From contig JAESPY010000176.1 of assembly GCA_016765435.1 (NCBI GenBank), positions 1 to 5,694 on the forward strand: a stretch of 5,694 bases of DNA, given 5' to 3'. This document shows, in pieces, positions 1 to 5,694 of the stretch (positions are counted from its first letter, which is position 1; every line of letters starts with the position of its first letter). The DNA comes from Emcibacter sp. GTDB taxonomy: Bacteria > Pseudomonadota > Alphaproteobacteria > Sphingomonadales > Emcibacteraceae. Both the position numbers and the translations under genes were made by a program. The notes below the pieces were generated by a model. That model did not search any database. It was not told the DNA's origin and worked only from the letters and a program-made list of their open reading frames with translations.

Positions 1-402
1 CCTTGCCCTCGGATAGAGGCGTACAACGGTGGTCGCGGTGTAAAAGGCCGGAATTCCCGCCCCTCCGGCGCGAATGCGTTCGGCCAGAGTGCCTTGGGGG
101 ACAATTTCCAGTTCGATTTTTTCGGACCGGTAGAGTTCGGGAAAAACCGTTGAATGGCTGGAACGGGGATAGGAGCAAATTATTTTTTTTACCTGTCCGT
201 TACCGATCAGGGCCGCAAGCCCGACCTCACCATTGCCCGTATTGTTATTGATGACGGTCAGGTTTGTAGCACCGTTATCGATTAAGGCATGGATAAGTTC
301 AATGGGGCTTCCGGCTTCCCCAAAGCCGCCGACCATGACGGTGGCTCCATCAGGGATGTCGGAAACGGCGGAAGCTATTGTTTTTACACGTTTATCTATC
401 AT
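1..402 (-). CDS. 3-oxoacid/3-oxoadipate CoA-transferase subunit A, N-terminal part, with apparent frameshift
   Basis: This is the alpha subunit of a family I CoA-transferase, which moves CoA from succinyl-CoA to a 3-oxo acid such as 3-oxoadipate or acetoacetate. It normally works with a beta subunit, presumably encoded beyond position 1. Residues 18-33 (DG, then VMVGGF, then GEAGSP) match the family I CoA-transferase signature. The stretches NNNTGNGEVGLAAL (52-65), CSYPR (76-80) and VPQGTLAERIRAGGAGIPAF (101-120) resemble PcaI-type 3-oxoadipate transferases more than SCOT, but the substrate is not certain. ATG at 402-400 fits the usual family N-terminus (MIDKR); I see no good Shine-Dalgarno sequence. 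After Val126 the frame reads VRLYPRAR, whereas the neighbouring frame at 22-2 reads TPLSEGK, the expected family continuation. One base therefore seems to be missing near position 24. This is either a pseudogene or a sequencing error. The family is about 230 residues long, so the rest lies outside the window. Confidence 0.9.
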   Translation of the reverse strand, partial: MIDKRVKTIASAVSDIPDGATVMVGGFGEAGSPIELIHALIDNGATNLTVINNNTGNGEVGLAALIGNGQVKKIICSYPRSSHSTVFPELYRSEKIELEIVPQGTLAERIRAGGAGIPAFYTATTVVRLYPRAR

Positions 403-515
403 TTATGCATTTTCTGATTGTTATAGGTATGATATTTCCCCAAATTCGCAATTTTCCCCTAGCTTATCAAACAGGAATTGGACCATTGGGGCAAACCATT
501 AAAACTCAACAATAT

Positions 516-530
516 ATTACAAATTGTAAT
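516..530. promoter_or_regulatory. Perfect palindrome, candidate operator
   Basis: ATTACAAATTGTAAT has two perfect 7-base arms (ATTACAA/TTGTAAT) around one central base. It lies 114 bases upstream of the CoA-transferase start and 293 bases upstream of the purU start. Size and symmetry fit the binding site of a dimeric repressor or activator. The short palindrome GCATGATGC follows immediately at 531-539. I do not recognise the site as belonging to a particular regulator, and no regulator gene is present in the window. Because the DNA is AT-rich, a chance palindrome cannot be excluded. Confidence 0.4.
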
Positions 531-628
531 GCATGATGCGCTGAGGGGCAGGTTGTGAAAGGGGGGTGTTTTGAGGATTCGATTTGATGAGTGCAGTAGA
601 TTATATGTTAACGAAGATCACATATATT

Positions 629-710
629 CCGTAATTAAACCTTACTAAAGATCATTAAGTCGGCGGTTTGCCAATATCACTTTTGTTGATGATATTGCCA
701 ACAATTACGG
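629..710. repeat. Nested inverted repeats upstream of purU
   Basis: The outer arms are CCGTAATT (629-636) and AATTACGG (703-710), each 8 bases and perfectly complementary. Inside them are CAATATCA (672-679) and TGATATTG (690-697), 8 perfect bases around a 10-base loop. Transcribed towards purU, the inner pair could form a small hairpin and the outer pair could close a larger structure. No U-tract follows, so this is not an intrinsic terminator. The role is unknown: it could be a leader structure, protein-binding DNA, or chance. Confidence 0.35.
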
Positions 711-822
711 GATGTACGGATCGTGATTGTGGAGAAAAGTCTGGCTCTGCCGTCGAAAGAGGCATAAGAAAGAGTTTGAAAATCTATGGATTTTACCTGA
801 TTTATTACGGGAAATAACGAGT

Positions 823-1686
823 ATGACCATAAATAAGAATTACGTCCTGAAATTAACGTCGCCGGATGCGGCGGGTCTAGTGGCTACCGTCTCGGGATTT
901 CTGGCGGAACAGGGGGCGTTTATCACGGAAGCAAACCACCATACCGAGCGGCGTTTGAACAAGGCCTTTCTTCGCTTTGCTTTCCATGAGGGAGACAAGG
1001 GGATGGAAGATATTGAAAGTCTTCGCAGAGCATTTGAGCCAATTTCAGACAAGCTTGGCGCAATTTCAGAATTTCATGATATGTCGACCCCGATGCCGAT
1101 TGTCATTGCCGTGTCAAAATTTGGTCATTGTCTTCAGGACTTATTACATCGCTGGAAGGCCGGTATATTGCCCGTGGAAGTTAAGGCGGTGATCTCAAAC
1201 CATGAAGATTTACGGTCTTTCACAGAATGGCATGGGGTTGCTTTCCATCATCTTCCCATTACCAAAGAGACCAAATCGGAACAGGAAAATCAGATCAAAG
1301 CTATTCTTGAAGATAGCGGTGCAGAGCTTCTGGTTCTTGCCCGTTATATGCAGATATTATCTGAAGATATGTGTCGTCATATATCGGGTCGTGCCATTAA
1401 TATTCATCATTCCTTCCTGCCCAGTTTCAAGGGGGCAAAACCCTATAGTCAGGCCTATGATAAGGGCGTGAAGATGATCGGTGCAACGGCGCATTATGTT
1501 ACAGGAGACCTTGACGAAGGCCCCATCATTGAGCAGGCGGTGGAAAGGGTAGACCATACCGTTTCCCCCAAAGAACTGGTTAATATTGGCCGTGATACGG
1601 AATCAGTTGCCCTTTCGCGGGCCGTACGCTGGCATGCTGAACACCGTGTTCTTTTAAGCGAAAACCGGACGTTGGTTTTTCAATAA
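823..1686 (+). CDS. purU: Formyltetrahydrofolate deformylase (PurU)
   Basis: PurU hydrolyses 10-formyltetrahydrofolate to formate and tetrahydrofolate in the cytoplasm, balancing one-carbon pools and supplying formate for purine synthesis. The 287-residue product has the standard family length and architecture. An N-terminal ACT domain (about residues 6-85, with SPDAAGLVATVSGFLAEQGA) is followed by a formyltransferase domain (about 90-287). The catalytic triad is present: Asn193 and His195 in INIHHSFLP, and Asp231 in GDLDEGPI. I chose ATG 823 because MTINKNYVLKLTSPD aligns with the start of the family and GGGA (809-812) lies 10 bases upstream. The frame stays open upstream to a TTG at 727, but those 32 codons are not family-like. 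A YffB-type gene follows 92 bases downstream on the same strand and may be co-transcribed. Nothing in the protein looks degenerate. Confidence 0.96.
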   Translation: MTINKNYVLKLTSPDAAGLVATVSGFLAEQGAFITEANHHTERRLNKAFLRFAFHEGDKGMEDIESLRRAFEPISDKLGAISEFHDMSTPMPIVIAVSKFGHCLQDLLHRWKAGILPVEVKAVISNHEDLRSFTEWHGVAFHHLPITKETKSEQENQIKAILEDSGAELLVLARYMQILSEDMCRHISGRAINIHHSFLPSFKGAKPYSQAYDKGVKMIGATAHYVTGDLDEGPIIEQAVERVDHTVSPKELVNIGRDTESVALSRAVRWHAEHRVLLSENRTLVFQ

Positions 1687-1778
1687 AAGCACGGCAGCAC
1701 AAAAAGGCGGAACGTTACAATTTTAGTTTTGAGAAAATTACGGCAATAAAACCGGAAGCAGCCGAATTGGATTTAAAG

Positions 1779-2135
1779 ATGATAAAAATATATGGCATTA
1801 AAAACTGCGACACTATTAAAAAAGCCCGTGCATGGTTGACGGAAAAGGGGCTGGAATATCAGTTCCACGATTTCCGTAAAGACGGTCTGGAGCGGAGCCT
1901 TTTAGAAAATTGGGTACAGGAGTTAGGTCTTGAAATTTTGCTGAACAAGCGAGGAACCACATGGCGCAGGCTGCCCGAAGATCAAAAAGATACTCTGACG
2001 GCGCAGGGGGCTATTGATTTACTTCTGGAACATCCGGCCATGATTAAACGGCCTGTTTTTGATTTTGGCGATATAAGGCGGGTGGGCTTTTCAAGAAAAG
2101 ATCAGGAAGAAATCGCTAACCACCTATTTTCTTGA
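1779..2135 (+). CDS. yffB: ArsC/Spx-family thioredoxin-fold protein (YffB-like)
   Basis: This 118-residue protein belongs to the arsenate reductase (ArsC)/Spx superfamily and closely resembles E. coli YffB. The opening MIKIYGIKNCDTIKKA carries the single conserved cysteine (Cys10) of the NCDTIKKA motif. The middle contains LLNKRGTTWRRL, a family hallmark, and IKRPVFDF near the C-terminus provides the conserved Arg-Pro. YffB-like proteins are presumed glutathione-dependent thiol reductases; true arsenate reductase activity is not shown by sequence alone, and no ars operon genes are nearby. ATG 1779 is preferred over an in-frame TTG at 1767 because family members begin directly with the first beta strand. 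No strong Shine-Dalgarno sequence is visible. The 3' end overlaps the convergent receiver gene by 20 bases, so its last residues and stop lie within the opposing coding sequence. Confidence 0.92.
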   Translation: MIKIYGIKNCDTIKKARAWLTEKGLEYQFHDFRKDGLERSLLENWVQELGLEILLNKRGTTWRRLPEDQKDTLTAQGAIDLLLEHPAMIKRPVFDFGDIRRVGFSRKDQEEIANHLFS

Positions 2136-2631
2136 GAAGATCATCAAGGGCGGCAACGGGTTTTTGTGGTTTATGGTCATTATTTTTCTTGGCGGAATCG
2201 GCGAAAAAATGAAGGATTTCATTTGAAAAATCATCCAGAAGCTTGAGCAATTCTGCTTTGTTTATGGGTTTTTTTACCAGCGAATTCATGCCTATTTCCT
2301 GATATTCCTTTTTATGGCTTTCAGAACAATCAGCGGTGCAGGCAATAATCGGAATTTCAGATTTCGGTCCGGGAATTTTCCGAATCTTTCGGGTCGCGGC
2401 CTTGCCATCCATTTCGGGCATCTGGATGTCCATGAAAATAAGATCGAAAAAATCTTCCTTCAAAGCCTCTAGGGCCGCCAGTCCTGACGTTGCTGTCGTT
2501 ACCTCATGCCCTTGATCGCGCAGGATACTGCCCAAAATGGCGTGGTTAATAAAATTGTCATCCACAAGCAGTATTTGGAGGGCAGTGTTGTGGTCGGAAG
2601 AGTTTTGATTTTTACGCATGTGGTCGGACAT
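2116..2631 (-). CDS. Stand-alone response regulator receiver protein
   Basis: This 171-residue protein is a single CheY-like receiver (about residues 18-136) with no DNA-binding or enzymatic output domain. The key residues are all present: acidic Asp24-Asp25 in LLVDDN, phosphoacceptor Asp68 in MDIQMPEMDG, Thr99 in CTA, and Lys121-Pro122. The MDIQMPEMDG and KP context is typical of receivers that belong to or split from hybrid histidine kinases, so it probably takes phosphate from a kinase or phosphotransfer protein encoded elsewhere. Flanking the domain are a polar N-terminal lead (1-17) and a charged tail (about 143-171) ending in ALDDLLKKIGG. ATG 2631 is supported by an AGG nine bases upstream; the in-frame Met5 has none. 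It lies 75 bases after the EamA gene and may share its transcript. The partner kinase and target cannot be read from this window. Confidence 0.92.
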   Translation of the reverse strand: MSDHMRKNQNSSDHNTALQILLVDDNFINHAILGSILRDQGHEVTTATSGLAALEALKEDFFDLIFMDIQMPEMDGKAATRKIRKIPGPKSEIPIIACTADCSESHKKEYQEIGMNSLVKKPINKAELLKLLDDFSNEILHFFADSAKKNNDHKPQKPVAALDDLLKKIGG

Positions 2632-2706
2632 CTATATTTGCCTATTTTACGGGGGACAGAATAGACAAGCCTACCAGCGAAAACTGACTAAATAGTTAAG
2701 ATACTA

Positions 2707-3588
2707 CTAATGTTCTTGGGGGATAGGAGGGTAATATTGTGTGAGCAGGCATCCGGCAAACATGAGACCACAGCCCGCTAGCGCCCTTAGCCCCAGAATT
2801 TCATCAAAATAGAAATATCCTGCAATGGCTGCAAATACAGCTTCCAGACTCATGATGACGGCGGCCTGTGCGGGCGGGGATGTGGTCTGGCCAATGACTT
2901 GCAGGGTATAGCCGAGAGCAACGGCAAAAAAACCACTGGCAAGCACCCATTTCCACTCATCAAAGGTGAATAATATCGCCTTGTCATCCATATAAAGTGC
3001 GGTGAGATAACTGAAAGCGGCACAGGCAAAGAACTGTAATGCGGCAAATTTGATCTGATCATGATTGTTGGACATATGATCAACGACGATTACATGAAAC
3101 GCCCAGAAAATGGCCCCCAACAGGACCAGAAAGTCGCCGTAGGCCATATTCAGGCCTTCCATGCCCGATAGCAGATAAAGCCCAACACAGGCCAGAGAAA
3201 CTGCAAGCCACAGACCATTTTTATAGCGATGACCCGTGAATAAACTGATGATGGGTACAAAAATTATATAAAGACCGGTGATAAATCCGGCATTGCCAAT
3301 GGTGGTATATTGGATGCCGCTTTGCTGAAACCCGGCCCCGATAAAAATAAAGACACCAGCGAGAAGGGCGCCCTTGATGAGCGAAGAGGAGCCGTTTTGT
3401 CGGCGGTCAATTTTTTTCCGGTGTCGCCAGTTAATCAGGGGGAGTAGTACCAGACCACCGAATAAAAACCGAAAAGCATTGAAACTTAACGGCCCCATAT
3501 ATTCCATGGCCGCCTTTTGAAAAATGAAAGACACGCCCCAGATAAAGGCAGCGAGCAGAAGAATAAAATTTGAGCGGTTTATGGTCAT
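2707..3588 (-). CDS. EamA/DMT-family transporter, ten-TM inner-membrane protein
   Basis: This is a drug/metabolite transporter superfamily (EamA, RhaT/YdcZ-like) permease of 293 residues, the usual length, with two EamA repeats. About ten hydrophobic segments are visible, beginning at residues 8-25. Family features include FIWGVSFIFQKAAMEYMGP (15-33), GNAGFITGLYIIFVPI (98-113) closing the first half, and AAVIMSLEAVFAAIAGYFYFDE (242-263) in the second half, a stretch conserved across DMT exporters. The substrate cannot be deduced; members export amino acids, metabolites or drugs. ATG 3588 (MTINRSNF) places the first membrane helix as in relatives. The frame continues upstream through ATGs at 3636 and 3639 to a GTG at 3651, giving up to 21 extra hydrophilic residues, and no candidate has a clear Shine-Dalgarno sequence, so the start is moderately certain. 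The receiver gene follows on the same strand. Confidence 0.92.
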   Translation of the reverse strand: MTINRSNFILLLAAFIWGVSFIFQKAAMEYMGPLSFNAFRFLFGGLVLLPLINWRHRKKIDRRQNGSSSLIKGALLAGVFIFIGAGFQQSGIQYTTIGNAGFITGLYIIFVPIISLFTGHRYKNGLWLAVSLACVGLYLLSGMEGLNMAYGDFLVLLGAIFWAFHVIVVDHMSNNHDQIKFAALQFFACAAFSYLTALYMDDKAILFTFDEWKWVLASGFFAVALGYTLQVIGQTTSPPAQAAVIMSLEAVFAAIAGYFYFDEILGLRALAGCGLMFAGCLLTQYYPPIPQEH

Positions 3589-3737
3589 TTTCTGGTTTAG
3601 GCCTGTTGTTTTGCGGGTTCCCCCATTGGATGACATCATAAGATAAAACACGGCTTGAAGGCGGAAAACAACCTGTTTTTTTAAGTATATCTTTGTAATT
3701 TATTAATGCCTGCCCGGTATTTTCGGGGAAGATAAAG
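3589..3737. other. Divergent intergenic region between EamA and PAP2 genes
   Basis: These 149 bases separate two divergent starts and should contain promoters for both genes. The stretch is AT-rich, with a run of seven or more T at 3675-3681 and the AT-rich block 3682-3707. I could not identify a promoter with confidence. GGGGAA at 3725-3730, seven bases before GTG 3738, is the best ribosome binding site for the PAP2 gene and decides its start. Confidence 0.45.
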
Positions 3738-4886
3738 GTGAAAAATTATATATTGGCTTATTCAATGGACCGTGATGTTGTTTTTAAGGGTAAAACAGAG
3801 GTGGCGCGAACCACGATACAGGGAAATATTATTTTACTGTGTCTTTTCGCGATACAGATTTCTGCTGTTTATTTAACCATGTGGAGTCAGGATCTTCTCA
3901 GTCATTTCAAGCCGAGCCTCTATGGCAATATTTTGTTTCTGAGCCTTTTTGTCGTTGTTTTTGTTAAAGGCATCTCTTACGCCCTGATGCATTACAGTTA
4001 TGACGATGGAGAGCGCGGTTTGAGCCGGGTCAAGTCCGATTTTTTATCAAGCTGGTTAACGGTTGATTATATGGCGGCCTTTTTGCTGCCTATGATTCTT
4101 CTGCCGACATTTTTGTCCCTGTATTCTTCCATGAAATCAATCATCCATCTGGTGCAGCCTTTTTATCTGGATGAATTTTTGATGCGGGCGGATCGGTTCA
4201 TTCATTTTGGTGTTGATCCTTGGCGGATTACCCACAGTATATTTGGTACAGCCATTGCGTCTGTTGTGTTGAATTTTATCTATAACCTGTGGTTTTTTAT
4301 TATGTATTCCTATGTTCTGTGGATGATTGTCAATGTACGTTTTGGCCGGGACCGGATGCAATTTCTGTTTGCTTTCGTTATCATCTGGCCGTTAATTGGC
4401 TCCCTGATTGCGGTGGGTCTGTCTTCTGCTGGTCCGGTATATTACGGGGATGTGGTCGGGGATTCTTCCATATTTGGTCCTTTGATGGAGGCCTTGAAGC
4501 AATATAATGGTCAGTTTAAGGATAGCCCTTTTGGTATTTTTGCCCTGAATACTCAGGACATGTTGTGGGCTGATTATCTGAAAAATGACACTAATATTGG
4601 CAGTGGTATCTCCGCCATGCCCAGTATGCATGTGGCCATTGCCACCCTGCTATATTTATCCGGCCGTCAGGTCAGCAAATATATTGGTTACGGGATGCTT
4701 GTCTTTCTTATTCTTATTCAGATTGGGTCCGTGCATCTTGGTTGGCATTATGCCCTTGATGGTTATCTTTCCATTCTGTTGACATGGGCCATCTGGAAAT
4801 TTTGTGGTTGGATGGTGGACCGGATTTACGGCGAGGAAGATTCTTCCGCAACGGACAATGCACTTGGCAATCAATCTGATCTCTGA
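3738..4886 (+). CDS. PAP2-superfamily integral membrane phosphatase/phosphotransferase (Aur1-like)
   Basis: This 382-residue polytopic membrane protein carries a C-terminal PAP2-type catalytic domain. The signatures are GISAMPSMHVA (290-300, His298) and HLGWHYALDGY (333-343, His337 and Asp341). These match the inositolphosphotransferase (Aur1/Ipt1)-like branch, called PAP2_3, rather than the classical KX6RP-first phosphatases. Other family-like parts are DRFIHFGVDPWRI (152-164) and AGPVYYG (231-237). Hydrophobic segments lie near 31-49, 65-83, 110-130, 168-200 (probably two), 208-228, 300-309, 315-331 and 343-358. It probably acts on a lipid phosphate or phospholipid headgroup at the inner membrane; the substrate is unknown. 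GTG 3738 is chosen because GGGGAA lies seven bases upstream; ATG 3765 (Met10) is the fallback. The N-terminal third has no motif I recognise. The TPR gene follows after 41 bases, so the two are probably co-transcribed. Confidence 0.9.
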   Translation: MKNYILAYSMDRDVVFKGKTEVARTTIQGNIILLCLFAIQISAVYLTMWSQDLLSHFKPSLYGNILFLSLFVVVFVKGISYALMHYSYDDGERGLSRVKSDFLSSWLTVDYMAAFLLPMILLPTFLSLYSSMKSIIHLVQPFYLDEFLMRADRFIHFGVDPWRITHSIFGTAIASVVLNFIYNLWFFIMYSYVLWMIVNVRFGRDRMQFLFAFVIIWPLIGSLIAVGLSSAGPVYYGDVVGDSSIFGPLMEALKQYNGQFKDSPFGIFALNTQDMLWADYLKNDTNIGSGISAMPSMHVAIATLLYLSGRQVSKYIGYGMLVFLILIQIGSVHLGWHYALDGYLSILLTWAIWKFCGWMVDRIYGEEDSSATDNALGNQSDL

Positions 4887-4890
4887 TAGT

Positions 4891-4924
4891 TTTTCCTTAT
4901 ATTATTAAAATAATATAAGGGGAA
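4891..4924 (+). promoter_or_regulatory. Hairpin sequestering the Shine-Dalgarno of the TPR gene
   Basis: The left arm 4891-4906 (TTTTCCTTATATTATT) pairs with 4909-4924 (AATAATATAAGGGGAA). There are 12 Watson-Crick pairs at the loop end, then two G-U pairs, then two more A-U pairs. The innermost pairs must open to leave a loop of 4-6 bases. The right arm contains the strong ribosome binding sequence AAGGGGAA, only three bases before ATG 4928, so the folded form would hide it completely. No U-tract follows on either strand, which argues against an intrinsic terminator. A translational switch, such as thermometer-like melting or coupling to PAP2 translation, is an inference. Confidence 0.6.
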
Positions 4925-4927
4925 GTC

Positions 4928-5694
4928 ATGTCACGTCTATTCATCGTTATTCTATATATTGTGGTTCATGTGGTGCCACACGCCGTATTTGCGGGTGAGG
5001 GGGACGATGAAAAGAGTCATATCCTCGCCCTGTTCAAAAACTATCAAAGGACCTTGCAAACTGGCAATGCAGAGGAAGCCTTAATCCTTGCCGAACAGAT
5101 ATACAGCTTGACGCCGGATGCTTTTGGGGAAATCTCAAAATCCCATGCCACGGCCACTTTTAATGTGGCTCAAATGTATGGGGTGATGAATTACAGAAAA
5201 AAAACAGCGTTATTATATCAGGAGCATATTGATATTCTGGATGCTCTCAAGGTGCCGAAAGATAAAACTTATTTGGTAAAGTTGGGGTTGTTGTCCAAGG
5301 CATATGCTGATGTTAAGAATTTTAAGGCGGCGGCGGAATCTGCTCAAATTGGGCTAAAAATTGTCAAAAATTTGAAAATGCCGGATGAGATCTTGGCTGA
5401 TTATGAACTTGTGTTGGGGACACAATATTATCAGATTTATGGTAAGCGCGGTCTGGCAAAGCGACATATTCGGAGAGCTTATAATTTATATGTAGATGTT
5501 TATGGCGAACATCATGAGAAAACGGCATTGGCCTTGTTTTGGAAGGCTAAGATCAGTATGGGGTCTAAAAAATATAGCAGGGCTGCTGAAAAATTTGAAC
5601 AAGTTCTGGATATTTATAACAAAAAGCTGTCTCCTGGCCATGACAGGATTTTACAGACCCATGCCTTTCTGGTGAATGTTTATGAAAAAATGGG
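4928..5694 (+). CDS. Secreted tetratricopeptide-repeat protein, N-terminal part (open at window end)
   Basis: The frame is open for 255 full codons and runs off the window end, so the gene is partial. The N-terminus (MSRLF, a hydrophobic stretch, then PHAVFA) is a signal peptide with likely cleavage after Ala22, predicting export to the periplasm. The mature part is helical with TPR-like units. The clearest are about residues 199-232 (ALFWKAKISMGSKKYSRAAE), 117-147 (LGLLSKAYADVKNFKAAAES) and a weaker one at 74-105. Such domains are protein-protein scaffolds. I have an impression that some similar alphaproteobacterial proteins end in a TonB-like C-terminal domain, but that part would lie outside the window and is not seen. 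ATG 4928 is well supported: AAGGGGAA lies three bases upstream and the signal peptide begins there. It probably shares a transcript with the PAP2 gene. The function is unknown. Confidence 0.85.
   Translation, partial: MSRLFIVILYIVVHVVPHAVFAGEGDDEKSHILALFKNYQRTLQTGNAEEALILAEQIYSLTPDAFGEISKSHATATFNVAQMYGVMNYRKKTALLYQEHIDILDALKVPKDKTYLVKLGLLSKAYADVKNFKAAAESAQIGLKIVKNLKMPDEILADYELVLGTQYYQIYGKRGLAKRHIRRAYNLYVDVYGEHHEKTALALFWKAKISMGSKKYSRAAEKFEQVLDIYNKKLSPGHDRILQTHAFLVNVYEKM

Larger units (their letters stand above)
403..822. other. 420-base divergent intergenic region
   Basis: No credible gene is visible between the divergent starts of the CoA-transferase gene (402) and purU (823). The region is AT-rich and must hold the promoters for both directions, but I could not pick out convincing -35/-10 pairs. 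It contains a perfect 15-base palindrome (516-530), a second small odd palindrome GCATGATGC (531-539), nested inverted repeats (629-710) and a repeated AAGATCA (614-620 and 648-654). The 9-mer ATTACGGGA occurs at 704-712 and again at 804-812; the second copy supplies the GGGA that could serve as the purU ribosome binding site. I recognise no known riboswitch family in it. Confidence 0.6.

Noticed and set aside
233..502. Plus-strand open frame of 89 codons
   Set aside because: Most of it lies antisense to the well-supported CoA-transferase gene, and the product has no recognisable feature.
723..767. Possible 14-codon leader peptide starting at GTG upstream of purU
   Set aside because: It has only a weak ribosome binding sequence and no run of regulatory codons, so an open frame this short is expected by chance.
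727..822. N-terminal extension of PurU from an in-frame TTG
   Set aside because: The 32 extra codons do not resemble the start of the family, while ATG 823 gives the normal length and a nearby GGGA.
1719..1739. Small inverted repeat AATTTT/AAAATT between purU and yffB as a terminator
   Set aside because: The stem is only six A-T pairs and no T-tract follows, so it would not be a stable terminator.
3605..3672. Inverted repeat GTTGTTTT (3605-3612) / AAAACAAC (3665-3672)
   Set aside because: The arms are 52 bases apart, low in complexity and only 8 bases long, so they are likely chance in AT-rich DNA.
3610..3672. Sigma-70-like promoter for the EamA gene (TTGTTT, 17 bases, TTTTAT on the minus strand)
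   Set aside because: Only 3 of 6 and 4 of 6 consensus matches, too weak to annotate.
4891..4924. Hairpin as an intrinsic terminator of the PAP2 gene
   Set aside because: No U-tract follows the stem on either strand, and the right arm is the ribosome binding site of the next gene.

Overview
The window looks like an ordinary chromosomal stretch from a Gram-negative bacterium. I infer Alphaproteobacteria from the character of PurU, the stand-alone receiver and the signal-peptide TPR protein, but no rRNA or other phylogenetic marker is present, so this is a tentative placement. Base composition is moderate, with AT-rich intergenic DNA. I see no tRNA, rRNA, CRISPR array, insertion sequence or phage gene.

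Layout, left to right. Positions 1-402 (minus strand) hold the first 134 codons of a 3-oxoacid/3-oxoadipate CoA-transferase subunit A. It carries an apparent one-base deletion around position 24. Positions 403-822 are a 420-base divergent intergenic region with a perfect palindrome (516-530) and nested inverted repeats (629-710). Then come purU (823-1686, formyltetrahydrofolate deformylase) and a YffB/ArsC-family thioredoxin-fold protein (1779-2135), both on the plus strand. The YffB gene converges on a minus-strand stand-alone response-regulator receiver (2116-2631), and their 3' ends overlap by 20 bases. The receiver lies 75 bases downstream of a minus-strand EamA/DMT transporter (2707-3588). 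A 149-base divergent gap follows. On the plus strand after it are a PAP2-superfamily membrane phosphatase/transferase (3738-4886) and, 41 bases further on, a secreted TPR protein (4928 to beyond the window end). The TPR reading frame has no stop in the window.

The genes do not form one obvious pathway. There are three probable transcription blocks: the CoA-transferase leftwards; purU-yffB rightwards, facing EamA-receiver leftwards; and PAP2-TPR rightwards. The most distinctive non-coding element is a long AT-rich hairpin (4891-4924) that buries the whole Shine-Dalgarno sequence of the TPR gene, which suggests control of its translation. I found no convincing evidence of a wholly new system. 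The best leads are this hairpin, the CoA-transferase frameshift and the palindromic candidate operator.
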